This document shows positions 47,516 to 59,451 of a stretch of DNA of 64,000 bases, piece after piece; position 1 is the stretch's first letter; the number at the start of each line of letters is the position of its first letter. Origin of the DNA: Pseudoscleropodium purum (taxonomy: Eukaryota; Streptophyta; Bryopsida; Hypnales; Brachytheciaceae); assembly GCA_963969395.1 (NCBI GenBank), contig OZ017800.1:22228479-22292478 (forward strand), given 5' to 3'. The notes below the pieces were generated by a model, which made no database searches, was not told the DNA's origin, and saw nothing but the letters and a program-made list of their open reading frames with translations. The translations under genes were made by a program, and so were the position numbers.

Positions 47516-48105
47516 GAAGAAATTAAAAACAGCTTGAATTGAACAGTGCCTTCAATAGTTGCAAGAGGGGCTCGATAAATGAAGAATTGTAACTGCACAA
47601 TGCTCTAAATGGAAACATGCTCAATCAAGAATCTTGTAGTTGTGTTTGCCACCCCAAGTATAAGCTGGAAAAACAACATACTTAGCATTCAATCCCGGGA
47701 ATTGAATCAACCATTACAACTGGTATAGAGCTAAAGTTTCAGACTACTAGCTACTAAAACTGTGCCATTCTAACAGGATCCGAAGTGAAGTTGCACCTTT
47801 ACAACACTAAAAAAAACTCGTGACTGTGTCTATTGCTGAATGTGACTAACACAAAGTACTGATCTAAATGTTCTTAATGCAAGATAACAACCCACATTGA
47901 GTCCATTCCCTTTCTCAAGCTCTCGGAAAGGTATCTAGTCCCTTTCACCATTAAAACCAGTCTAAAAGCATAGAAATTATGAACTGAACTCAGTTCCTGA
48001 TGTCTGTCACCGACCAGGCACTGATAAAAAGATCACAGCAATGAGCTTTTTTCTCATTACTTGGTGGTCCTCCGCTGAACTTATTTGCGTAAAAGCTTGG
48101 AAGCC
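47516..48105. other. spacer inside the inverted duplication, nothing identified
   Basis: Moderately AT-rich DNA between the left arm and the lipase fragment. No open frame of note. Confidence 0.5.
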
Positions 48106-48375
48106 ATGGTGAAGTCCGCATTTTGTTGGCCGTGTGGGTGCGTTGCTTTGGTTTTGATGAGCAATGAAGTTCGGGCATTAGGAGTGTCGGGAGCTCGCAA
48201 TCGCAGCAACTTCACTAAGTCAACGAGTTCCAAAGTTGTGTCCGAGCTTCAAGGAATCATTCCTGCGCTGGTGGTATTCGGTGATTTTACTCTAGATATT
48301 GGCAACAACTACTTGCCCACTCTTGTGAAGTCGAATTTTCCGCCTTACGGAATTAACTACGTAGATGTCTTTCCC
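48106..48375 (+). pseudogene. GDSL esterase/lipase N-terminal fragment, catalytic Ser lost
   Basis: From the ATG at 48106 (an in-frame ATG lies 21 bases upstream) a hydrophobic signal-peptide-like stretch (MVKSAFCWPCGCVALVLM) is followed by block I of plant GDSL lipases: IPALVVFGDFTLDIGNN, then YLPTLVKSNFPPYG. In the family the motif is GDSxxDxGNNN. Here the nucleophilic Ser is Phe (codon near 48286) and one Asn is missing. Similarity stops after PPYG (48351), about the usual end of exon 1, and the sequence runs into the right arm of the inverted duplication. This is a dead fragment of a secreted-lipase gene. Confidence 0.8.
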
Positions 48376-48382
48376 ATACACT

Positions 48383-48760
48383 TCATTAAGATGAAGTATG
48401 AGCAAGGAAGTTCAGCTGCGACATGCTTCCTTTTCTTGTGCCAAAGATAAATTCACTTTGCAAATCATGGCAGCCTACGAACACCCAAACGCCTCCATCT
48501 GCAATGTCAAGTTCGTTCGCTTGCTTCGTTCTTCCATAGGAGTTGTTACTGAACTCTCTCTTCGAATCTCTCATCGATCTCTCGGGCGAGGAGAAAACTG
48601 AGGATCACAATACTTACAGCAGAGCAAGCGAGGAGGACAGGGAGGGTGGGAAGAATACGTTCAGACTTCCTGGGGCAGCTGGAGTTGGGGCAGCCCGATG
48701 TGCAAAAGTGTTGGGGCCCAGCCTGCGGGAATAGCTCGATGGGGGGTACTTAACGTCTCG
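48383..48760 (-). repeat. right arm of the 0.38-kb inverted duplication
   Basis: Inverted partner of 47131-47515. Read on the minus strand it has a 62-codon open frame (48386-48574) with the motif GGVWVFVGCHDL. In the left arm that frame is broken by a 4-base insertion (CTTAATTGAC against CTTGAC). I do not recognise the peptide. Confidence 0.9.
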
Positions 48761-49988
48761 CAGGAGGCACACTAGCTTGTCTAAATCTTTCATCACGAAA
48801 TCTACAATGAGATGGGTTCCAAATAATCAGTTGGTTGAACATCTGTTGGACACAGAGATGCGCTCTGGCTCTCCGCCTTGCAATTGGCTCACTTAGAATT
48901 CCCAACTCTGTCGTCTGTTGCAAGCGCACCCTCCGGAGTCCGGACCTACGGAGCTAGTAAAGTAAGTTGAATGCAACGCCCAGTCAGTAGGCCAGCTCGG
49001 CAGACGAAGGCTGGTCATGAGAATTGAGACCACCATACAGCAAGAGGTGGTCGCATATGTTGCCCAGTACGAAAATGGCTTTGTAGATAAAATGACCCTT
49101 TTGGTTCATCCTCTCTGTGGAAGGGCAGTGACATGGCAAGTAGAGGACAAAGTAGTGGCCGGAGGACACGCCAATTGGGAAAGGGAAAGGGTTTGGTTCG
49201 CCCAATAAGTTAGCAGTAGTACGTCTGAAGTGGGCCTGCGGAATCTGACCAGAAGTGCAGTTTGAAGCCTTTTGTATGATACCCCACCCCCCGGACCTCC
49301 CGCGCCTGCCTACAGACGCCACTTGATCATACCCAAACTTACAGTTCAGAAAAGCTCCGTCACCCCAAGTCAGAACAAAATCAAATCATTCTTAGTTTCA
49401 CTAATTATGTTTCCAGTGCTCCAGCTCCCCTGGTATAAGGTAAGGTAGCTGCGCGCATCAACAAATCAAAACTTACTTCCTTCACTGTCAGTCACTCTTC
49501 GAATCTCGACTTAAATAGAAGTTCCAAGTGATTGAAAGACAAACAATGCGGAGATTAGACTTGCAGATGAGCGACACGAGTTATAAACCCAGTGTGCGGG
49601 AGATGAGAACAGCAAACTTGCCATTTGAGTACACTTACAGGGGGTCATCGGTTTACTGCATTCTGAAGCTCAGTATTATTTCACTACAACACATAAAATG
49701 AAGAATTCACGAAGCATTTCCAATTGATTTCACGAATCACAGAAGATTTAGGTGTGAGGCTCATTGAGAAAACACTGGAGACTCAAAAGAAACAAGAAAT
49801 TTTCCAATATTTATCGTGACAAACAAAGATTTCAATCACTACGAATCACTACGCATGCTGCTGTGATAAATCTTCTCACTTTAGTAGAAGATCAAAAGCG
49901 TCTTCTAAATTTCTCTAAGTACTATAAAATGTAATTTAGAAGAGAAATTTAATGGTGACTTTCAAAAATCAAATTTTAAATCACAATT
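48761..49988. other. unassigned intergenic DNA
   Basis: Moderate GC to about 49.5 kb, then AT-rich. Opposed short frames (minus 48984-49322, plus 49017-49208) have no recognisable domain. Confidence 0.45.
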
Positions 49989-50153
49989 CACTAGCAAAAT
50001 ATTGTTCAATGGAACATGATTGTCCTTAAAAGACTAAAACATGTCTTTTTGTGACTCAAAAATTGATTTTGAGTCACAGAAGACATGACTTGTCATTAGG
50101 AATATTTTGTCATAATTAAAGACATGTCCAATTGAACAATATTTTTGCTAGTG
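49989..50153. mobile_element. 165-bp CACTA-like foldback MITE
   Basis: Ends CACTAGCAAAATATTGTTCAA and its complement TTGAACAATATTTTTGCTAGTG, so arms of over 20 bp. A central palindrome, GACTCAAAAATTGATTTTGAGTC, follows a further paired stretch. The flanks ATT and AAT agree at 2 of 3 positions only, so the CACTA assignment rests on the terminus. Confidence 0.65.
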
Positions 50154-50621
50154 AATACGATCCACAAATCATATGTATGTAGTTAGATTCAAGACTATTC
50201 TAATCAATATATCAAATTTGAAACCAAAAATTAAAAATTCCTTATAAAATTGATTTTAGACTGAAATTTTGTAGTTTTCACACAAAATAATTCTTTGAAT
50301 TTAAAATTCACTAGATAGAAAACTAATACAAATTTTAAGAAAAAATATGTGTTTTAATTTTATTTTGAGGATTTAAAAATGTAGAATATTTTTAGAAATT
50401 CTTGAATATGCTATGAATATGCCAACTATATATATAGCCTTCTTTGAAATACCCCATTAACTCATATCATTCTCTAAATAAAAAGAGAGAAATTTTTCCC
50501 AAATTGACCTTATAGGGATTAATTGTAGTCCCAATGCAAATTTCAATGATTTATTGTAGTACAAAACTTTGTACTTGTATGTGAAAGGTAAGTACATTTA
50601 AAATCATCATGAAATTTCTGC
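50154..50621. other. AT-rich intergenic DNA, nothing identified
   Basis: No open frame or paired repeat found. Confidence 0.5.
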
Positions 50622-51517
50622 CAAGCCCCTAAAGTTCCTTGACTATATTTTCATCCAAAACACTCAAAAATTGCCATTTTTAATACAAGTACCAAATTTT
50701 TGACATATGTAACTATAGGATCTTTTAGTATGCTGACTTGAAAATTTCAAAAATTTCCACTGCTTAGAATGCAAGATATAAGCATTCAAATTTACTTAGA
50801 TCTTTTTTTAGGAACTACAAAAATAAAGCAATTGCACTTCAGAAGCTCACTTTTCTATGAAAAATGTCAAAAACTTGGTGGTGCTTCTTTAAATTCATTT
50901 TCCTAGATAAGTTAGATGCATGCTTGAAAATTTCACATCATTTGGAATAATACAAAATATTGAAAAAAAAATAGTAAGTAGAAATAAATAGAGAATGATT
51001 CAAAATTCAGAATTGTTAAAAATTTAGTTATGAAATTGAAAAATGCCAATCCCAATGGTTGCAATGTTTTAATAAACAATCTACACCTTATGATTTTATT
51101 ATTTTAAAAAAATATTAAAAATGGAGTTAAATAAAGGACTTCAAAGTTTATTTAAGAGTACATAGTAATTCCAAAATCACTTGCAAATAAAAAATCCTCA
51201 TAACTTTCATATCATTTATCATAATTGAATGATTCAAAGTTTTTCATGTAACTATATATAAATTAAAAAAACCAATTTCAAATTTTTGTTTTGGAAAAAA
51301 GGGATTTTTTTTATCTCCCTAGATTGCTCATTTATAAAAAAATTATAATATATTAGGCCATAACTTTTGACTCATTTTTCCAAATGTTATGAAATTTAGT
51401 GCATATAAAAGATATTCCTTGTCTACCATACCTTCTACTTAAGTTTCAGTGCAAAATATGCAAATTCTCTTTCATACCAACTTGCCTAAAAATGCATGCT
51501 AGTCCTTTAGGGGCTAA
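50622..51517 (+). mobile_element. TTAA-ended TIR element, subfamily E copy 3
   Basis: Left end region GCCCCTAAAGTTCC, right end CTTTAGGGGCTAA. It is the most complete copy of the subfamily also seen at 18093-19015 and 22139-23003. The outermost TTAA has drifted on both sides (to CAAG and CTAA). About 900 bp, no coding frame. Confidence 0.6.
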
Positions 51518-52219
51518 AATGAAGACATTAATTTTGAAGATGTACAAGGTTTAAGCATTAGAACTTTGTGTCAATTTATAATACACCTACCACTATTATT
51601 GCCTAGAGCAAAGATCCTGTTACTATGAAAAAGTTAGATTTCATCCTCTAAAACAACTAGCAATGTCATTGTGTTCTCTATTTGCGATGTTGAAGGTATT
51701 CGAGGCCGTTTTGAAGCCATTTTGTAAGATCATGTACCTTTCTTCAACTTAGATGTTTATTTCATTGAGCATAATAACAAAAGCATTGTAATTTTGTAAG
51801 CCCATCGATACAAAATTAATCACTACAACAAATTAGAAGGTGTGGCAAAATGTGAAAGGAATGATCTTAGGAGAGATAGTGCCTCTTTTCTCCAACCTTG
51901 GCACCATATTTTCTTTGCGGCCTTGATTGGAGCTAATAACAAAGGTGTATTTAAATGTCATAGGAATATTTTCTACTTGCTCTTGCCTTGGTTTTGTAGA
52001 CATAGTAGCCTTTGCAATTGCAGATTGTTCATGATATGACGGTATGTGAACTGCAAGCACCTATTCTAGTACTAGTTTGAATGCTTCTGCAAAATAGATT
52101 ATCATGAGGACAAGTTCATACATTTGCCCAATTGTAGCTTCAATAAATTGAAGATTCTACCACTTTGAACTAAGGTAATTAAGGTTTACCCTAGACTAGA
52201 TGTTCAATAGGTAGATCGT
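51518..52219. other. AT-rich intergenic DNA, nothing identified
   Basis: Two opposed short frames (51833-52060 minus, 51842-52039 plus) without recognisable domains. Confidence 0.45.
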
Positions 52220-53939
52220 TGTTACAATCCAAATAACACTTTACTCCTCAAGACAATCCTTCATTGCTTAATACATTCACCACACTTTGTTTCCAACCTC
52301 ACTTGGGTCACAACTGATTAATATTGTACATGCCATGTACCCACAACATTAGTTCTTATTTCCAATTCTCATTGTTAAATCCTAGTCCTCGGGACTTCTA
52401 GCACATACTCTGCTCATGACACCAGCATGTTCCTTAGTAACGTGAGGTGGAACTTCCATTCTAATGCACTAGGACCCGTGGTGGCACTATTCACCATGCT
52501 TCTAACCGCCCTTGAGTGTCACTCTACTCCATGCTAGTCCACTATGTATTTGCTATTTTTTATATCAATGCTAAATGAGACCTATAACTCATGACACATC
52601 AAGAATGGCCTAACAAAAAGTGGGAATCCCCCAATGCGTATCACATGACATACATACAAGTGTCCCATGGTACCTTGGAGGTGGTGATGAAGTTGCATCA
52701 CCAACCTTGAGTCACCGGAACTCACCAAGGCTCCAAGAGGGTGTAATTAAGGAAAGAGACCAATCCTTCTTACAGTAACTTATGTGGCATTTGACAAATT
52801 CCCTCCCTTGTGGTTTGAAGGCACTTCCCAAACCCACTTAGGTTTTGGAAGACCACCCATTTCCAACCAAAATCACCAAGTTATGTCACTATTTGAACTC
52901 CCAAACTTTCAAATGGTGTAACTTTATAACCCAGGCTCTAAATCTCACATGCAAGCCCATTTTGGATATTTGCTTGTTAAATAGATGCCTATAAATTTTT
53001 CACTTGTCCTATTTGGATAAGTTCTTGCAAAATTATGGCCCTCTAAAGATTCAGGTTCACTAGAGGAAGAGTCACACCTTCCCTACAACCCTTCTCTTGG
53101 CCAGAACTTGACTCCTAGCTTAAAACCTCGTAATGTTTGTCATTCTAGCATCCTTGTATTCATATCTTTTCAATAATATGCTACATGCTCTACTTTCATG
53201 AGGGATTTTTAGAGAATTCTTCCTCCTAGCCCTTCAAAGTCCTAGTATCACTAGGACACCTCCAACTTTGAACGCCCATAACTTCTAGCCAACTAGTTCA
53301 AATCATACATTCTTTAAACAGTTAAAAGATTCTTCTAAAGATGTTTCCAAGAATGTATGACAAACTACCATCCTCTTTAAATCCAAGGCACTATTTCACC
53401 TTGTTTGCTCGCGAGTCTCTCATTTTTTCCTTAGACTATTGCAAGGTTTGGGGAGTCACCCCCAAGGTCCCCCTTTTTCACTAAGGCACTTCATACACCC
53501 CAACACTACTAGAATTTGAGTGTTTTATGACTACAAAAATATAATTGAAGATGATTGGTGATTGCTCATAGTTATATTTTTGGATTCCACAATGTTTGAA
53601 AAAAAAAATGACTACAAATATGACTGCCGATCATATTTTGCCTTTGTACTTCAAGGGTATAAAGTATACATGCATGGAGAATGGAAAAACACTTCTCAGG
53701 GAACCGTATTACAAGAATACCAGTCATATTCTATAGTCTCATTTTTGTAGGTTCACATTTTTTTTTAAGGTTTTTTTTTGGATAGCCTCCTTAAAATTTG
53801 GGCAATCTAAAAGAAATGTAAATAAATTATTGCTCAAATTGTAAGATCCTAGCCATTGTTTGGGGGGGATCTTGAAATCTTAGCCATCATTTTTTAGGGT
53901 TTCAAAACTCTAGCTGCCATTTTTTTAGGATTTTGAAAC

Positions 53940-54620
53940 CCTAGTCGCCACTTCATTTGCTTCATCTTCTTTGTTTTTTGTTGCTTTCTAAATCTTGTTT
54001 TTTCTTCTTTCTTTTGTTTTTTGAAGTTCTATTTGTTGTCTTTTAGTTGATATTGTTTAGTTGTTGCTTTCTAACTCTTGTTTCTTCTTCCTTCTTTTGT
54101 TTTTTGAAGTTTTAATTGTTGTATTGTTGTGTTTTAGCTGTTGTTGTTTAGTTATTGAGGTTCTAGTTGTTGTTTTTTAGTTGTTACTAATTTGTTGTTG
54201 CTTTTTACATCTTAATTGTTGTTAGTTTGTCGTTGTTTCATAGTTGTTGCTAGTTTGTTGTTGCTTTATAGTTGTTGCTAATTTGTTGTTGTTTCTTAGT
54301 TGATGTTAGTTTATTGTTGTTAGTTAGTTGTTGCTTCTTTATTGTTGAATCTTAGTTTTTTATCTTTAATTGTTGTTGGTTTGTTGTTGCTTCTTTATTG
54401 TTGTTAGTTCGTTGTTACTTCTTTATTGTTAAATCTTAGTTCTTTTATCTTTAATTGTTGTTGGTTTGTTATTGTTTCTTAATTGTTGTTAGTTCGTTGT
54501 TGCTTCAAAGTTGTTGCTAGTTTATTATTGTTTTTTAGTTGTTGTCTTGTAATTATTGCTTCAAAATTGTTACTTCAAGGTTGTTGTTTCAAGATTGTTG
54601 CCTCAAGTTGGATCTTAGCT
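53940..54620. repeat. degenerate (TTG)n low-complexity region inside the CACTA element
   Basis: About 680 bp dominated by GTTGTT, TAGTTGTTG and CTTCTT words, with T and G on one strand only. It is not perfect enough to be a simple microsatellite. Loose higher-order repeats of the type TTGTTGCTTCTTTATTGTT are visible. Confidence 0.75.
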
Positions 54621-54809
54621 CTTGCTTAATTATTGCCTATTAGACATTATTTCCTATTGTTTGTTATTTTTTGCCTCTTAGTATCTTTTATTGCATCTTA
54701 ACTTGTCTTATTCTTGCTTCTTATTAGTTTTTGGTTTTAGTTTTTGTTGCCTCTTGTTGTATCTTAACTTTTACTTCTTACTATCTTTTAGTACTAATTT
54801 GAACAAAAA

Positions 54810-55020
54810 AATGACTCACTATAGTCATATGTTACATCAACCGATATATAATTCACTACAGTCATATCCCATATCATTCAAAATATGACTCGCTGCAATC
54901 ATATTTTATATCACTTAAAATATGATTCAAAATATAACTCACCATAGTCATATTCTATATCACTTAAAATATGACTCACTGCAGTGACATTCCACATCAG
55001 CCAAAATATAATTGGACCAA
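54810..55020. repeat. subterminal repeats of the CACTA element
   Basis: Four to five degenerate copies of a unit of about 40-60 bp containing AAAATATGACTCACT and AGTCATATTC, in both orientations. Related ATATGACT words occur near the left end (about 53610-53740). In CACTA elements such subterminal repeats are transposase-binding sites. Confidence 0.65.
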
Positions 55021-55355
55021 GTCACATTCCATGTAGGATTTTTTTATTTTGCCTGGGTAGCTCGTGAGAAAATCAAGCCTCCAAGGATGGTCAACATATA
55101 CGCCATGTTGGCAAAATACGTCTAAAAATGGTTTATTGTACTCCTAGATCCATATAACTGCAAATATAACTCACTAGTTATATGACTCAAAGTGAAAGAC
55201 TCAGCCATGACTCAACCCAATCATATCCTGCTCATCTATAATGATTTTTACTTGATTCACATTTCTTGATTTTGTAATTCATTGCAATCATATTTTGCAA
55301 TCATAAAACACTCATTTTCTTGTAGTGCAAGGAAAAAAAAGGATATGGCAATCAT

Positions 55356-56479
55356 TGACATACTTTACTTTCATTTTGGCTAATAAAGTTATTTAGATCT
55401 GAAGTGCTAAATCCTAATGACTAGACTTTGTATTTGTATATTAGTAATTATCAACAACTTCAAATTGCAATGAATCATCAAGCTCACATCTAAAAGGAAC
55501 ACTCACTCATGGCACTTTAGATTTTCATTGTGAACTTCAAATGAAATAATTGAATGATATTTCTTGGAGATGAAGATGTTGTAAATTTTGTGATAGGGGT
55601 TGTAACAAGGGTCATACCATTGCATACTTAATATAATAGATGTCTTTGATTTTGTATTTTCAGTAATTGAAGTTAAATTCCTTTTTATATTAATGGATGC
55701 TTTTGTTTGGAATGTAGTTTTTTCATATGGAGAAGGCAATGATTCAAAATGTTCATTGATACCTTACACCAACAACAATAACTATATGAGGCATACATGG
55801 TAAAAATTCAAAAGTGCAATCATAGGTTCAAAATCCAAATTAGGATTATAGGTCTCAATATTTTCTATTAATAAAAAATTGTGATTATTCTAAACCAACT
55901 TAAATTTTTTTATTACCAAAGTAGAAGAATAATTTGTAAAATTTTGATGGTTTAGAATGTAGACTTGCAAAGTCCCTACTCATAGCTTGCAAATTCAATG
56001 CTTTAGGCTCCTATCCTTTTGTCATTATTGTTTGTATTGCCATTCTATTGTATTTTATTTTTATTATCTCAAACTCTTCTATAATCCATTTTCTTCACTT
56101 TCTAATTACCTTAGAAGTCTAACACAATATTTAGATGTGTTGTAAATTAAGTATTTAAAAAAATTAATAATTTACCTTCTTCAATCCATGAAAGTTAGGA
56201 TTTGGCCTTGAATAGGACTTGTACAATTGGAATTTGGAATGTAATAAGAAAAAGAACAATAATAGAATGCAAGCCTAAATTGAAAGTGAACTTTATTGCA
56301 TATTTTGTTTACCATTTGCATAAAGTCATTGCATTGTCAATATTGATTGAATGGAAAGGTGCTTTGTTCTACTTCATGAATTGATTTTGAATCTTTTCAT
56401 GCTTATATAATCAAATGTGTTGGTATGGTATAGTTTCCTTGAATCCTTTATGTGCTTATAGATATGCCTTTTGTCATAA
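55356..56479. other. AT-rich intergenic DNA, nothing identified
   Basis: No supported gene; the short frames at 55503-55739 and 56202-56384 have no recognisable domain. Confidence 0.45.
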
Positions 56480-57812
56480 AAAAAAACTATTCAAAATTAT
56501 CATTTCTATTGCAAAGAACAAGTAAGTTACAAATTACTTTTTTGCATATTTAACTATAAGATCTTAAACTGTACAAGACTTTTATAGAAATGCATAGAAG
56601 AAATTTTAGAAACTTTTATCACATAGATTGCTAGATATTTGTGCTCAAAGCAAAGAAAACATGTTTTTGAGCACATTCTATGATTAGGTTATTTGACTTG
56701 AATCTTTTGCACTAAACATTTTGATATTAAAAAAATTGTATTGAATAATTGAATTGAAAGTCTTATGTCGTGTCACCCTGCATTGCTAATAGTAAGTATT
56801 ATAAACTACAAATACTAAAACACACATATATGTTCAAAAGCAAATCTACACTACAATGAAGCATGAATGAATAACCATCCAATAAATAAGCTTCTCAAAT
56901 CTTCTAAGTTGATTTTACACAAAATAATGAAATTAGGTTGTCCCACACTAATATCTTGACAATCCATACTATATAAATATTCACTACTACTGAACAATGA
57001 TGCTTTCAATCCAAAGCTATGTATATGGCATAGATTAGTGCACGAGTTCAAGGCCTAGTTCATAGAATTGCATGCACATCCATGTATACAAGCATTGATC
57101 CATGAGGTAATTAACTTGAGGTAAAGCAATCTAATTGGGAAGGCAATCTAATTTCACTATTTTGTGTACTTTGTCTCAAATGGATTAGTCTTGCAATACA
57201 CTTTGAATAAAGGAGTAACACTTAGTAAAAGATTGGCAACACACCAACCATCATTTACACAACATATTCGAATTCCTCTCAACTCAAAACCACAAATATT
57301 TGCAAGACTTTAAGAAAATGAAGGTGTAAAGGGGTGGCCTAGGGTTACAACCACAACAAAGGTGCCCCCAAATGACTCCATTCACACCTTCAATAGTTCC
57401 AAAACACTAGTTTAGCCCTCAATGACCAATACATGGCTATTTTGGCTATACTAAGTCTATAGCCTCTTCCTAACATGCCTAACAGAGCTTAATAGTCAAT
57501 TGTCATTAAATAACATGACAAAATGAATCAAAAATTTTCAATTAGACAAAAATCAAAATCTATGAGAATTTTTTGTTGCTAATTTCAAATTTTGTGGATT
57601 TTTTTATTGCCTAGTTTCCTTTATTTTGAGCTCATTGTGATATTACTTTTACTATCAAGCAAATAGTGAAAAAAATTGTATTCCCCCAAACTAATGTGTT
57701 TATCTATCTTAAGAAAAATTTCAAAAAATATTCCTTGAAAAATTTGAGGTTACACAAGCCTTACTAAAATCCATTTTGTCTTTTAAAGGAACTTGGGATC
57801 TTTAGGGGTTAA
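56480..57812 (+). mobile_element. TTAA-ended TIR element, decayed copy h
   Basis: The right end reads GGGATCTTTAGGGGTTAA. The last 250 bp align with the end of the element at 715-1628 (AAACTAATGTGTTTNTCTATC in both). The left end was not found and is set only where similarity fades; unrelated DNA may be included. Confidence 0.4.
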
Positions 57813-58281
57813 TTGCAATACTAAATGTTGTATATGCGGCTTGCCATTGTAGTTTAGTCCTTCATGCATTTCACATGGTCAAACATTAGTCGCACATTTT
57901 CTAAATCCCCTTTTGATGGCATGTATTTCATGAGCTCCATATACATGACAAGGACACTTTATCTTTGGAAGACACTATCTTATAGTTGGGAAGGAGATGT
58001 AGAAAATTACAATTTGTATTTATAATTTTAGAATATAATATCATTGGTTTTGGTAAAAAAGGATAAAGAGAAAGAAATACTAAACCCAATGTGATTAGAA
58101 GGAAGGAAAGAGAAGAGTAGAGTGTCTTAGTTGAGTGCTTTGGATGAAAGCATGACTTTTTGTCATTGCAAGGCAACAATACTTTAAGTAGAAAATGGTA
58201 ACATTTCTAATTTCAAATGGTAAATGAATTTTTTTTAGTCAACTATATGGCTCTAGAAATAAGAATATGCATAGAATTATA
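57813..58281. other. AT-rich intergenic DNA, nothing identified
   Basis: No supported feature. Confidence 0.45.
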
Positions 58282-58456
58282 CACTATAAAAAACTCATGT
58301 TTTTTATAACAGTTTTTTCTAAACATCCACATGTTTTCATATTAACAACAACATCAAATATAATATTTTGCTCTTATGTTTGACATTGTTGTTAACAAGA
58401 AAATAAGTGGATGTCTAAAAAAATCTATTATAAAAAAACACGGGTTTCTTATAGTG
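58282..58456. mobile_element. CACTA-type foldback MITE, 175 bp
   Basis: Left end CACTATAAAAAACTCATG, right end the complement of CACTATAAGAAACCCGTG. A 3-bp ATA flanks both sides (58279-58281, 58457-58459). The arms continue through AACATCCAC and TTAACAACAA, so almost the whole element folds on itself. It is too small to code. Confidence 0.85.
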
Positions 58457-58497
58457 ATAGAATGTCTCTTGTCATATTGAGTGTGAGATATGTACTA

Positions 58498-58624
58498 GGT
58501 AATTGGTATGCAACCCTTAATTATGGAAAATAACCTTGGATTGGTACTTGCCAAGATGTAGGAGCAGCAGGGAGGCATTAGCCCAAGGTTGTTTTCCATA
58601 ACCAAAGGCTATATACTAATTACC
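58498..58624. mobile_element. 127-bp foldback MITE
   Basis: The left arm begins GGTAATTGGTATGCAACCC and the right arm ends with its imperfect complement (AACCAAAGGC...TAATTACC). The arms are about 42 bp and include TTATGGAAAATAACCTTGG with one mismatch. It sits 41 bp from the CACTA MITE. Superfamily and duplication unknown. Confidence 0.75.
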
Positions 58625-59451
58625 AGACATAATCAAGAAGAAAATTATTACTTTATAATGAATATTAAGTGACTCTAGGACCAGACAATTGAATATATCA
58701 TACAAATAAATATAAAGATGATTGGCCTAAAATTGAAAAATCTAATGGCAATCAATTGAGTCAAACAACAAATGTCATTTCACAATTTACCATCAAAATA
58801 TTCATGTAGTGAAGGAAATATTTTAAAGATATTTTGTGAATTTATAGGTTGGAGAGATTGAATTTATAATAAAATCTATTGTCCATCATGAATCCTCAAA
58901 GGATATGGGACAATTTGGAGATGAGAATTTGACCGCTAAATTCAAAATGAAAGAATTGTATTTCAGTGTAGAACTTCAAACTTCATTCAAGCATACTAAA
59001 ATAACCTTTTTTCAAAAAATTGAATTAAAAAAAAGTTGATAAATCAATCTAAATTTCATCTTCAAAAACTTATTCGTGATTTTAAGACTCCAAAAAAAAT
59101 TTATGAACAAAACTTAGAGAAGATGTTTGAAATTGGCAAAGAAAATATCTCTTCCAATCCTTCTCTAAATTGTGTCCATAACTATTTATTTGAGTCTTGA
59201 AATATCAAACAAATTTTACTTAAATGAAATTCAATTTGATTTCACAACTTTTCTTAATCTACAATTTTTTGGAAAAATGTTATTCTACTATACCTAAATG
59301 AAGTTTGAAGTTCTATATTGAATACAATTTTTACTTTTAACTAACTAGGTATGAGCAATTGAGCTCTTATTAATTCTAATTTACATATCCCACATGGGTT
59401 GTTTTACCTCTACCACTCACTTCTCTCCTTACTTCATTCTCAAAAGTGGTA
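58625..59451. other. AT-rich intergenic DNA, nothing identified
   Basis: No supported feature. Confidence 0.45.

Larger units (their letters stand above)
53504..55327. mobile_element. CACTA (En/Spm) element, non-autonomous, 1824 bp
   Basis: The left end is CACTACTAGAATTTGAGTG and the right end CACTCATTTTCTTGTAGTG, inverted repeats that begin with CACTA. A 3-bp duplication CAA flanks both sides (53501-53503, 55328-55330), as expected for CACTA transposons. The TIR continues with GTTTTATGA on both sides. No transposase is encoded. The interior is a T/G-rich simple-sequence region and repeated subterminal motifs. It is nested in a solo LTR. Confidence 0.85.
52220..55350 (-). mobile_element. solo LTR, 1.3-kb family, copy 2, split by a CACTA element
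   Basis: On the plus strand it starts TGTTACAATCC (52220) and ends GGATATGGCA (55350). Flanks are ATCGT and ATCAT, a 5-bp duplication with one mismatch. Without the insertion at 53504-55327 (plus its 3-bp duplication) the unit is about 1304 bp and aligns inverted with the solo LTR at 23700-24992. The short LTR tail after the insertion (GGATATGGCA, reverse TGCCATATCC) matches that copy's start TGCCACACCC. This shows the CACTA landed inside an existing LTR. Confidence 0.72.

Noticed and set aside
53940..54620. CRISPR-like or satellite array
   Set aside because: The TTG words have no fixed period and no spacers, and the region lies inside a CACTA element of a plant genome.
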